From Rhodococcoides kyotonense (GTDB taxonomy: Bacteria; Actinomycetota; Actinomycetes; Mycobacteriales; Mycobacteriaceae), in assembly GCF_900188125.1 (NCBI RefSeq), contig NZ_FZOW01000002.1, positions 310,001 through 374,000 on the forward strand: a stretch of DNA of 64,000 nucleotides, written 5' to 3'. The notes below the pieces were generated by a model, which was not told the origin of the DNA, made no database searches, and was given only the letters and a program-made list of their open reading frames with translations. Each line of letters starts with the position of its first letter. The stretch's first letter is position 1. The translations under genes and the position numbers were made by a program. Of this stretch, positions 27,209 through 34,582 are shown in pieces.

Positions 27209-28132
27209 TCACTTGGAGTGTTCTTGCGGCTTTCTAGTAGCAGCCTCGATCCACATCGGATTTCCCCAGGCTCGGGCAAGGTCGATCGCGTTCTCGCGGT
27301 GTGATTCTGCGTCACCGTGATGACCGAGAGCTGCCGCGAGGCGCGCCAGAACGGTGTCGACCGGGCCCACCACGTATGCGCCGGTCCCCATCCCGGCCAA
27401 CTGGCCGGAGAATCTGCTCAGCGAGGCGTAGACCGTGCGGGCCTCGTCCAGTTCACCGGTCTCCAGCACGGCTGTTCCCCGCAGCGCGAGGAACAGGGAC
27501 TCGAAGAAATCGTGTCGAATCGGGCCTGCAGCTCGTCGTACTCGACGCGCCTCCGTGCGTCGTCCGAGCTCGGCCAGTGCAAGAGCGAGCATGTCGGCCG
27601 CGATGGAAGGGTACTGCTCGTAGAGCATGCGCAAGCCTGGTTCGAATGCGCCGAGAGTCCCTGTCGAGAAGGATGTCGTGACGTAAGCGAGAGCGTGGAT
27701 GGCCTCGGCGTCGACGGCGACGGACGCGCGCATCGCGGCGCCGCCTTCGTCGAAGAGTCGGTGCGCAGTCTCGATGTCACCGGATGCGTGCGCGAGCATT
27801 CCCCGTGCGACGTGACAGGTCGCGAGTGATTGCTGCCAGCTGTAGCGTTCGGCGAGCGCGATCTCGTCTTCGAGATGGTGTCGCATCGAGTCGAATCGAC
27901 GCTCGGCGGCGTCGGCGAGGAACGCGCCGTGGTGGCCGATCATCGCGAACACCGGTCGATCGTGTGAGGTGCCGAGCTCGATCATTTCGATGCTGATCTG
28001 CCGTCGTCGTCGAGGATCGAGGTCGGCTGGGACCAGGTTCCACAGTGCATTCAGTGCGAGGCCGAGTAGATCCGGGTCACCGAGAGTCCGCGCCGACGCG
28101 ATTCCGAAGGATCGAATGTTGGTGATACTCGG
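27209..28132 (-). pseudogene. 5'-truncated BTAD/AfsR-type transcriptional regulator remnant
   Basis: About 308 codons of open frame encode only the C-terminal TPR-like region of a large regulator of the AfsR or SARP type (HHLEDEIALAERYSWQQSLATCHVARGMLAHASGD and similar helical repeats). An ATG at 27985 opens 258 residues, but homologous-looking sequence continues upstream (GIASARTLGDPDLLGLALNAL) to a TAG at 28133 with no good start. The DNA-binding, BTAD and NTPase domains that would precede it are absent; other genes occupy the space. I judge it a remnant, though a short protein could still be made. Confidence 0.65.
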
Positions 28133-28307
28133 CTACATTCTGCTGAGCGCCACGCGCGAGGAGCGTGCCTTCTTCCTCGCGCGGAGTCCTCTGCCTGCCC
28201 GCATCGCGTGGAGGCTGGTGGGAAGGCGCACGTTCGAGGCCGACTACCGACGCGTCTACGGTCAGCCGCCGAAGAAGGCCGTCAGCGCAGGTCCGACGTC
28301 GCGGTAG
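28116..28307 (+). pseudogene. Possible 3' fragment of an unidentified gene
   Basis: Sixty-three codons with strongly GC-ending codons read MLVILGYILLSATREERAFF and then a basic tail with RRTFEADYRRVYG. It starts inside the broken end of the BTAD remnant, on the opposite strand, and runs 46 bases into the end of the VWA gene. It looks like the tail of a lost gene left at a deletion junction, but could be a small membrane protein. I do not recognise a family. Confidence 0.3.
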
Positions 28308-29227
28308 GTGCGGACCGTGCGGATCCGTCCGCGCCCGAGGCGAGCGAGGTCGCGTCCCAATTCGACATCGTTCTCGCCCGAGGTGTCGAGAAGGACGTCG
28401 AGACGCGCGATCTTCGCGGCCGTGTAGCGAGGATCCGGCCCGGCGTTGTGGACGCAATCGGACAACAACAGAACCCGCTTGTCGGGCGAAGACACGTTCC
28501 GTAACAGTCCCGCCGCCGTCTCGAGGGCGAACTGCACGTTCGTCAGGCCGCGGGCGGGGATACGCAGAATGGTGTCGAGAATGCCCAGCGGCGTCATGGG
28601 ATCGCCGAACCGCGTGAGTACTGCGGCGTCGGACCAGAATGCCACGACGGCAAGGTCGTCCTGGTTCATCTCGCCGGCCAGAGCTCCGACCGTCGCAGCG
28701 GCGGTCCTGACGCGTTCTCCCTTCATCGATCCCGAGATGTCGACGACGAGCACGACCGATCGCTTGGTGTGCAACCGATCTCGCACGACGATGTCGTCGT
28801 CCTCGGGGAACGGGTTCGCCGCGAGTACGTCGATGGTTCGATCCATGTCGACCTCGTCGGATCCGTCGCGGTAGCGCAACGACGTCAGATCACCGATCCC
28901 GCGTCGGGCACGAGTATCGCGGCGCGGACGTCTAACTGCCAAGCGGGCAGCGATCTTTCGTGCACGCATACGGGTGGCGGCATCCGCCGTCGACTCCTCG
29001 TCGGTCGCGTCGCGCAGCGGAATCACCTCGCCGGATTCCTCGGTGAAACCGGGGGCCGACGGGTTGTTCTCGCCGGTCGCCTTTCCTGTCCTGCTGCGGC
29101 CGTCGACAATCAGAACGGATCCGCTGCCGCCGGGCTTGAACAACGACGGGGACTCGTCGAGGTGCTTCGGCTTGCGGCGCAACGGTTTCAGAGTTCCCGA
29201 CGTCTTACCGCTCCCCGGCTTGCGCAC
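28262..29227 (-). CDS. VWA-domain protein (MoxR partner)
   Basis: A 321-residue protein with a basic, low-complexity N-terminal half (about 1-130) and a C-terminal von Willebrand A domain (about 155-320). The metal-ion site DISGS is seen in VVLVVDISGSMKGERV, with a later Thr and Asp (LLLSDCVHNAG). Such proteins act with MoxR ATPases, as chaperones in cofactor insertion or complex maturation. The GTG start lies 24 bases after the MoxR stop. It ends the operon that begins with two SDR genes. Confidence 0.82.
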   Translation of the reverse strand: MRKPGSGKTSGTLKPLRRKPKHLDESPSLFKPGGSGSVLIVDGRSRTGKATGENNPSAPGFTEESGEVIPLRDATDEESTADAATRMRARKIAARLAVRRPRRDTRARRGIGDLTSLRYRDGSDEVDMDRTIDVLAANPFPEDDDIVVRDRLHTKRSVVLVVDISGSMKGERVRTAAATVGALAGEMNQDDLAVVAFWSDAAVLTRFGDPMTPLGILDTILRIPARGLTNVQFALETAAGLLRNVSSPDKRVLLLSDCVHNAGPDPRYTAAKIARLDVLLDTSGENDVELGRDLARLGRGRIRTVRTYRDVGPALTAFFGG

Positions 29228-29251
29228 CGGGGAGTCGGCTTCGACGGCTCT

Positions 29252-30187
29252 TCAACCAGGTGCTGCGGCAGCTGGATTCAGTACGAAATGGTCCTCCCAG
29301 ATTCGGTGCAAGATCATTTCCGGTGTGGCGTCGGCTGTCTCGTCGACGTGGATGCGACCCGACAGGGCCACGAGTACCGCGTCGAGCATCACTGTCTGGT
29401 AGTCCTGCGGAAGGTCGCGGGGCGGCGCGATGTCGGGGACGTCGGGTATCGATACCGCTCGCAGGTCCGCGAGCTGCTGTGCGACGAGAGTCAGATCGAT
29501 CGCCCCTCGCACACTGCTGCCCTGGGTGATGTCGTCCTGTTCGCGCGTCGCCCTGGTGATCGCAACGGCATCGGAGATGAGCCTCAGAGAATCCGATTCC
29601 GTTCGTAGCGCGACGATTCCACGCTCGGATTCGGCGTCCTGATACCCGATGGCGAGGCGGCACAGCCGATCGTGCACGCTCGTGGACAGACGCGTCGTGC
29701 CGACGTTGTCGTACGGGTTCATCGATGCCACGACGCGGAACGTCGGAAGCGCCTGGACGGTACCGACGCGCGGAATGGTGATGCGTCGCTCGGCCATTGC
29801 GGTCAACAACGTGTTCAGGGTGTCCTCGGGTGCGCGGTTGAATTCTTCGACGTACAGGAATCCACCGGTGCGCATCGCCTCGACGAGCGGTCCGGGAACG
29901 AAGTTGTCCTCGCTGTAGTCCTCGCGCAGCACACGAGCGGGATTGTGGTGTCCGACGATTCGCGCTGGTGTCAGGTCCGCATTGCCCTCGACGAACAGCA
30001 ACGGGATACCCCACTCTGCGGTGATCGCCCCGAGGAGTGTGCTCTTGCTGGTTCCGGGCGGGCCTTCGATGAGCATGTCTCGACCGGCCGCGACGGCGGC
30101 CAGCACCAGGTCCAGTTCGTGGTCACGACCGACGAGATTCGCCGCGATACGGCGGCGAATCTCGACGATCGACAGTGTGGCAGTCAT
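29252..30187 (-). CDS. MoxR-family AAA+ ATPase
   Basis: A 311-residue AAA+ ATPase. Walker A is IEGPPGTSKSTLL, Walker B is GGFLYVEEFNRAPEDTLNT, and the sensor 1 segment is FRVVASMNPYDN. MoxR proteins remodel partners that contain a VWA domain, and the VWA gene follows 24 bases downstream. The ATG at 30187 overlaps the stop of the SDR gene by four bases, which ties the pair to the dehydrogenases. Maturation of a mycofactocin-linked enzyme is a reasonable guess, not shown. Confidence 0.9.
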   Translation of the reverse strand: MTATLSIVEIRRRIAANLVGRDHELDLVLAAVAAGRDMLIEGPPGTSKSTLLGAITAEWGIPLLFVEGNADLTPARIVGHHNPARVLREDYSEDNFVPGPLVEAMRTGGFLYVEEFNRAPEDTLNTLLTAMAERRITIPRVGTVQALPTFRVVASMNPYDNVGTTRLSTSVHDRLCRLAIGYQDAESERGIVALRTESDSLRLISDAVAITRATREQDDITQGSSVRGAIDLTLVAQQLADLRAVSIPDVPDIAPPRDLPQDYQTVMLDAVLVALSGRIHVDETADATPEMILHRIWEDHFVLNPAAAAPG

Positions 30188-31020
30188 TTGATCGTGTACC
30201 CGGCATCCACGGGAAGTGTTGCGCCGGTGATGTATCGGGCCTCGTCCGACACCAGGAACGCGATCGCGTTGGAGATGTCGATGGGCTCGACCCACGGAAT
30301 CGGCAGGGTGTTGGTCGTCGCGAAGATCGGTTCGGCCTTCTCGCGACTCGGGTTCGGGTCGTCGGGCGCGAACAGTCCCCATGTCTTCTTGTTCTGGATC
30401 ATCACGGTGTCCACGCCGGTCGGATGGACCGTGTTGACGCGAATGCTGTGCTGCCCGAATTCGTTTGCGAGCGTCCGCATGATGCCGACGACACCGTGCT
30501 TGGTCGCGGTGTAGTGGACGGTGTTCGGTGTGCCCTTCAGCCCTGCGGTCGAGCTCGTCAACACGATCGAACCACCGCGCCCGCCCGCTATGAGGTGGGG
30601 GAGCGCCACCTTGCACGTGTTCCACACCCCGGTCAGGTTGACGTCGATCATGTTCTGCCAACCGTCGTCGGTGATGTCGAGCGCCGGGGCGATCTCGAAC
30701 ACGCCTGCGTTGCCGAGGACGATGTCGAGCCTGCCGAGTTCGGCGACCCCGTCGTCGAGGGCTTTCTTCAGAGCCGCCGAGTCTCGGACGTCGGCCTTCG
30801 TAGCGACGATGCGGCGGTCGAGTGCTTCGACCTGCTTGACCGTGTCTTCGAGGTCGGTTTCCGTTGCAGCCGGGTACATCTCGATGGTGTCGACGGGCCC
30901 GCACAGGTCGACGGCGATGATGTCGGCGCCTTCCTGCGCCAATCGCAAGGCATGACTACGCCCCTGGCTCCGGGCGGCACCGGTGATGAAGGCGACTTTG
31001 CCTTCGAGCTTGCCGGTCAT
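30184..31020 (-). CDS. Mycofactocin-coupled SDR oxidoreductase, copy 1
   Basis: A 278-residue short-chain dehydrogenase with the extended N-terminal form KVAFITGAARSQGRSHALRLAQEGADIIAVDL that marks the mycofactocin-coupled SDR family, whose bound NAD(H) is recycled by mycofactocin. The catalytic Ser (VLTSSTAG) and Tyr-Lys (YTATKHG) are present. It is a tandem duplicate of the next gene upstream (31017-31847), with long identical stretches, and overlaps it by four bases. The GNAG in place of NNAG or ANAG in the fourth strand is a small difference between the copies. No mft genes are in the window. Confidence 0.9.
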   Translation of the reverse strand: MTGKLEGKVAFITGAARSQGRSHALRLAQEGADIIAVDLCGPVDTIEMYPAATETDLEDTVKQVEALDRRIVATKADVRDSAALKKALDDGVAELGRLDIVLGNAGVFEIAPALDITDDGWQNMIDVNLTGVWNTCKVALPHLIAGGRGGSIVLTSSTAGLKGTPNTVHYTATKHGVVGIMRTLANEFGQHSIRVNTVHPTGVDTVMIQNKKTWGLFAPDDPNPSREKAEPIFATTNTLPIPWVEPIDISNAIAFLVSDEARYITGATLPVDAGYTIK

Positions 31021-31847
31021 TTGATCACCGACCCTGCGTCGACGGGAAGCTGGACGCCGGTGATGTACCGGGCGTCGTCGGAGACGAGGAACGCGATGGC
31101 GTTGGAGATGTCGACGGGTTCGACCCAGTCGACCGACAGCGCATTGAGCGACCTGAATGCGCTTGCCGCGTCTTCCTTCTGTGGGTTCGGATTGTCGGGC
31201 AGGAAAGTCTTGTATGTCTGTTCGTTGTGGATCATGTCGGTGTTCACCGATGTCGGGTGCACGGAGTTGACGCGAATGTCGAACGGCGCGAACTCGTTTG
31301 CGAACGTCTTCACCAATCCGACGACGCCGTGCTTCGCCGCGACGTAGTGCGCCAGATTGCCGAGGCCCTTGATGCCCGCGGTCGAACTCGTCAGGACGAT
31401 CGAGCCACCGCGTCCACCCGCTTTGATGTGCGGCAGCGCCGCGCGGACGGTCTTGAACACGCCCGTGAGATTGATGTCGAGCATGTCGTCCCACATCTCG
31501 TCCGTCAGGTCTTCGACGGGTGCGAAGCTGACGATGCCCGCGTTGGCGAGGACGATGTCGAGGCGCCCGAGTTCGGCGACCCCGTCGTCGACGGCCTTCT
31601 TCAGCGCTGCGGTGTCGCGGACGTCGGCTTTGGTTGCGACGATCCGGCGGTCGAGGGCTTCGACCTCTTTCACCGTCTGTGCCAGGTCCTCCTCGGTGGC
31701 GAGGGGGAATCCGACCGTCCCGACCTGCTCACAGATGTCGACCGCGATGATGTCGGCGCCCTCCTGGGCGAGCCTGATCGCGTGGCTGCGGCCTTGACCT
31801 CGGGCCGCGCCGGTGATGAATGCTACTTTCCCGTCGAGCTTTCCCAT
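31017..31847 (-). CDS. Mycofactocin-coupled SDR oxidoreductase, copy 2
   Basis: A 276-residue short-chain dehydrogenase, first gene of a four-gene operon. The cofactor segment KVAFITGAARGQGRSHAIRLAQEG is close to the consensus of mycofactocin-coupled SDRs; the active-site residues are in VLTSSTAGI and YVAAKHG. It is clearly paralogous to the downstream copy, but substrate-loop segments differ (PDNPNPQKEDAASAF against PDDPNPSREKAEPIF), so the two may act on different alcohols. The start at 31847 has AAGGAAG upstream, and a TACTGT box and a direct repeat lie further upstream. Confidence 0.92.
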   Translation of the reverse strand: MGKLDGKVAFITGAARGQGRSHAIRLAQEGADIIAVDICEQVGTVGFPLATEEDLAQTVKEVEALDRRIVATKADVRDTAALKKAVDDGVAELGRLDIVLANAGIVSFAPVEDLTDEMWDDMLDINLTGVFKTVRAALPHIKAGGRGGSIVLTSSTAGIKGLGNLAHYVAAKHGVVGLVKTFANEFAPFDIRVNSVHPTSVNTDMIHNEQTYKTFLPDNPNPQKEDAASAFRSLNALSVDWVEPVDISNAIAFLVSDDARYITGVQLPVDAGSVIK

Positions 31848-31877
31848 GTTCGAACTTCCTTGTTCGGTAGGTGAAAA

Positions 31878-31925
31878 CAGTACGAGCGCAAAACGTTTCG
31901 CCCGCCGGGGCGCAGTGCGTTTCGC
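31878..31925 (-). promoter_or_regulatory. SDR operon promoter with duplicated GCGCANNNCGTTTCGC site
   Basis: On the minus strand a TACTGT box (31878-31883) lies 30 bases before the start codon. Two 16-base copies of GCGCANNNCGTTTCGC (as read on the + strand) lie at 31886-31901 and 31910-31925, 24 bases apart, just upstream of the box. Position between -10 and -35 suggests a repressor operator. The binding protein is unknown. Confidence 0.55.
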
Positions 31926-32091
31926 GGCAGGATGTCCGATGTGGAGGACATGAGAAGTAAGGTATATGACACCGAGTGCAGAAGTGGGCGATTTGGTTGA
32001 AATTCTTAGCTGGTACTCGAGGTGTCAAGTAAGTAGGTGTCGTGGTTGCACGATAGTTAGTGCTGCAGGGCCGGATGTGACTTCTGACCCG

Positions 32092-32291
32092 AACTATCGG
32101 GCAATCACGTCATGCTTTCCCGAACGTGAGTGCCACATTGTGTCCACCGAATCCGACCGATGTGCTGATGGCGTGATGGGTGGTCTGGGTCCGGGGGCTG
32201 CTCCTGACCGCTACACGACCGGCGATGCAATACGTACCGACGCTGCGGCCGCTCTGCTTTTCGATGCCCCGCTCATGAGTGCCCGATAGTT
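32092..32291. repeat. 12-base perfect inverted repeat bracketing a gene remnant
   Basis: AACTATCGGGCA at 32092-32103 is the exact reverse complement of TGCCCGATAGTT at 32280-32291. The 176 bases between them contain the ketosynthase remnant. It may be an old mobile-element footprint, but no transposase is present. Confidence 0.55.
32110..32175 (-). pseudogene. C-terminal remnant of a beta-ketoacyl-ACP synthase
   Basis: The last codons of this frame read SVGFGGHNVALTFGKA and stop, the characteristic C-terminus of KasA/FabF-type ketosynthases (FGFGGHN). Upstream codons lose all similarity within about 22 residues, although the frame stays open. Only the tail of a gene is left. Confidence 0.6.
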
Positions 32292-32342
32292 GTTGACGCA
32301 GGGTCGAATGTGTTCTTACGAAACAACTATCTAGCCATAGCG

Positions 32343-32510
32343 TCAACTCTTCTGACGAGGCTCTATGTCTCGGCCCTCGGCGACGTCCCGGATCCACTGA
32401 GGAACCTCGACCTTGTCGTACTCGGCGGTGACGATGTATGCACGCGCAGCGGCAGCACGTACCCTGCGTGATCGCGGGCTGCTGTTGGTGCGGCGTTCGG
32501 CGGTGGTCAT
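32343..32510 (-). CDS. Small hypothetical protein, 55 residues
   Basis: A short frame from ATG 32510 with GGAGA 8 bases upstream. It encodes a basic N-terminal half rich in Arg and Ala and a C-terminal stretch AYIVTAEYDKVEVPQWIRDV with regular strand and helix patterns. Codons mostly end in G or C. I do not recognise a family. It lies in a disturbed region between two broken genes, so it could be a remnant, but the ribosome binding site and composition favour a real gene. Confidence 0.45.
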   Translation of the reverse strand: MTTAERRTNSSPRSRRVRAAAARAYIVTAEYDKVEVPQWIRDVAEGRDIEPRQKS

Positions 32511-32660
32511 CGTGTGGTCTCCGAGTCTCCGGCGTTGCCAGAATTGTCTCTCTTGACTCCCGGTTCCGCCAGGCCGTCCGGGTAGGCAATGTAGGCAGCG
32601 ACGTCGCGAATGACTGCCCTTTCGGTTTTCGTGATCAGTGAGGAGCTACTGACCGTGCTC

Positions 32661-32713
32661 AGTCCGCACTTATGCAGATGAATTGGCCGTTTTTCCCTGC
32701 ATAAGTGCGGACT
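32661..32713. repeat. Perfect 17-bp palindrome after the flavoprotein pseudogene
   Basis: AGTCCGCACTTATGCAG (32661-32677) and its exact complement (32697-32713) enclose a 19-base loop containing a T-run. It ends 10 bases from the stop of the minus-strand flavoprotein and could terminate it. The arms share the GCA/ATGC look of the other palindromes here but not their flanking mini-hairpin. Confidence 0.75.
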
Positions 32714-32722
32714 CGGCGGGGA

Positions 32723-33789
32723 TCAGCCCAAGGTCTCCAGCAACTCCGATACCGCAGCCCGCCCGGCGCGGTTGGCGCCGATGGTGCTCGCGGACGGCCC
32801 GTAGCCGAGAAGGTGCACGCGATGGTCGGCGGCGACCCGGGTGGCGAGCCGACCGTCCATGACGATCCCGCCACCGTGTCCTCGGAGCCGCAACGGCGCG
32901 AGATGGTCCAGCGCACTGCGGAACCCAGTGGCCCACAGGATGACGTCGGCGCGCACGAAAGAGCCGTCCTCCCAGCGAACACCATCGGAAACGATGGACG
33001 AAAACATCGGCCGACGCTCCAGAACCCCTCGCTCGCGGGCCGCTTTCAATCGATCGGTGAGCAGCAGTCCCGTCACCGAGACGACCGAGCCCGGCGGCAA
33101 TCCGGCGCGCACGCGTTCTTCGACCATCGCGACGGCCGCGCGGCCCGCGTCGGGGCCGAAGTCGGCGTCGCGGAACACCGGTTCCCGACGCGTCACCCAC
33201 GTGGTGGAGGTGACCTGCGAGATCTCGTCGAGCTGTTGCACGGCCGAGATGCCGCCGCCGACGACGATGACGTGCTTGCCGGCGAACTCGTCGGGCGTCG
33301 TGTAGTCCTTGGTGTGCAGCTGCCTGCCCTGGAACGTCTCGGCACCGGGGTAGCGAGGGATGAACGGCTTCTCCCAGGTCCCCGTCGCATTGATCACCCC
33401 ACGTGCCGACACGACGACGTCGCCTGCCTCGATCCGGAACCGCGGTTCACGGTCGCAGACGACGGAGACGGTGACGGGTCGTCGCACCTGGAGGTCGAAC
33501 TTCTCCTCGTAGATCCGGTAGTACCTGGGCACGGCCTCGGCGGCGATCACCGCTTCGGGTGCTTCGTCGGTCAGCGTGTCCGCGAACTCCAAGCCGGGCA
33601 GGTCGTGTACACGATTGACCGTGCTCAGTGTCAGCGACGGCCACCGGTACTGAAGGCTCCGCCGGGAGCAGGTGCGCGGTCGAGCATGACGAATCCGTCG
33701 CCGACCGAGAGGCCTGCACGACGCAGGTGGTACCCGGCCGACAGACCCGCCTGTCCTGCTCCGATGACAGCGATGTCCGAGGTGATCAC
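32723..33789 (-). pseudogene. FAD-dependent monooxygenase-like flavoprotein, frameshifted
   Basis: The reading is split. From GTG 33789 the first frame encodes the FAD-binding start DIAVIGAGQAGLSAGYHLRR and continues to APAPGGAF, then runs out of frame at about 33652 into a stop. The homologous continuation (YRWPSLTLSTVNRVHDLPG and on) is in the next frame and reaches the stop at 32723, with the second Rossmann motif VIVVGGGISAVQQLDEIS and ATGFRSALDHLAPLRL. Adding one base near 33652 (GGAGCCTTC-C-AGTAC on the minus strand) restores a normal protein of about 355 residues. It is either a real frameshift or a sequencing error. Confidence 0.8.
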
Positions 33790-33836
33790 GTCACCAGTAG
33801 ATCAGCCCGCGAGCAGCGTTCCTTCGTACCCATGAG

Positions 33837-33842
33837 TAACGT
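33837..33842 (+). promoter_or_regulatory. echA6: -10 box TAACGT upstream of echA6
   Basis: TAACGT is followed by 8 bases and the ATG at 33851. A GGAG lies too close to the start (2 bases) to be a good ribosome binding site, so the message is probably leaderless. Confidence 0.45.
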
Positions 33843-33850
33843 CTGGAGCC

Positions 33851-34582
33851 ATGATCGGACAGACACGTGAGGGCGCGGTCGTCACCCTCGAACTCCAGCG
33901 TCCGGAGCGACGCAACGCACTGAACACCGAGCTGTGCACAGCTCTGCGACTCGGGATCGAGGATGCGGTCGCATCGGACGCGCGGGTCGTGGTCCTGACG
34001 GGGCAGGGATCGAGCTTCTGCGCAGGGGCCGACCTCGGCGGCGACGACTTCGCCCAGGAGTTCCCCGAGGCACTGGAACTGCTGCTCCGCGCAGTCGACG
34101 GTGCGCCCATTCCGGTCATCGCCGCCGTGAACGGTCCCGCGGTCGGGGCAGGGACCCAGCTCGCCATCGCCAGCGACCTCCGCGTCGTCGCCGACGGTGC
34201 GTTCTTCGAGATCCCGTCGACTCGTCTCGGCATCGCGGTCAACAACTGGACGATCAAGCGACTCGCATCCCTCGCAGGCGGCAGCGTCGCGCGCACGATC
34301 CTCATGGGCGGCGAGCGGCTCGACGCCGAACGCGCTTACATCAGTGGTCTCGCGAACAAGCGCGGTGATCTGGCGGTGGCGCAGGAATGGGCCGCGTCGA
34401 TCACCGAGCTCGCGCCGCTGGCGCTGCGGCACCTCAAACTCGTCTTCAACGACGACGGCACCCACGACGATCCGACGCCTCAGCAGTGGGAAGCCTTCGG
34501 TGCAGCCTGGACGAGCGAGGACATGAAGGAAGCTCGACGCGCACGCAACGAGAAGCGCGCCCCGAAGTTCCTGGGTCGATGA
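33851..34582 (+). CDS. echA6: Enoyl-CoA hydratase family protein EchA6
   Basis: A 243-residue crotonase-fold protein, the same length as M. tuberculosis EchA6 (Rv0905) and similar throughout as I remember it: LELQRPERRNALN, TGQGSSFCAGADLGGD, AAVNGPAVGAGTQLAIASDLRVV. Mycobacterial EchA6 lacks the catalytic glutamates and shuttles fatty acyl-CoA towards mycolic acid synthesis; here the usual Glu sites read AGTQLA and PSTRLG, so it too is probably a non-catalytic binder. It keeps the accD3-echA6 neighbourhood, though 15 kb of other genes separate them. Its stop overlaps the Amt start (ATGA). Confidence 0.9.
   Translation: MIGQTREGAVVTLELQRPERRNALNTELCTALRLGIEDAVASDARVVVLTGQGSSFCAGADLGGDDFAQEFPEALELLLRAVDGAPIPVIAAVNGPAVGAGTQLAIASDLRVVADGAFFEIPSTRLGIAVNNWTIKRLASLAGGSVARTILMGGERLDAERAYISGLANKRGDLAVAQEWAASITELAPLALRHLKLVFNDDGTHDDPTPQQWEAFGAAWTSEDMKEARRARNEKRAPKFLGR

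Larger units (their letters stand above)
31926..32342. other. Long intergenic stretch with no intact gene
   Basis: About 400 bases, visibly more AT-rich than its neighbours (for instance GGTTGAAATTCTTAGC near 31996). It holds a 7-base inverted repeat (TGACACC 31967-31973 and GGTGTCA 32021-32027), a 12-base perfect inverted repeat (32092-32103 and 32280-32291) and, between those, the decayed end of a ketosynthase gene. I see no RNA gene or other structure in it. Confidence 0.6.

Noticed and set aside
28116..28307. The 63-codon frame as a certain small membrane protein
   Set aside because: Its start lies within the antisense BTAD remnant and its end inside the VWA gene; good codon use alone does not prove expression. 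Reported only as a low-confidence fragment.
32110..32589. A 159-codon minus-strand frame ending in a ketosynthase tail, taken as a gene
   Set aside because: Only the last 15-20 codons resemble a protein family; upstream it crosses the 55-residue gene in another frame. Kept only as a remnant.
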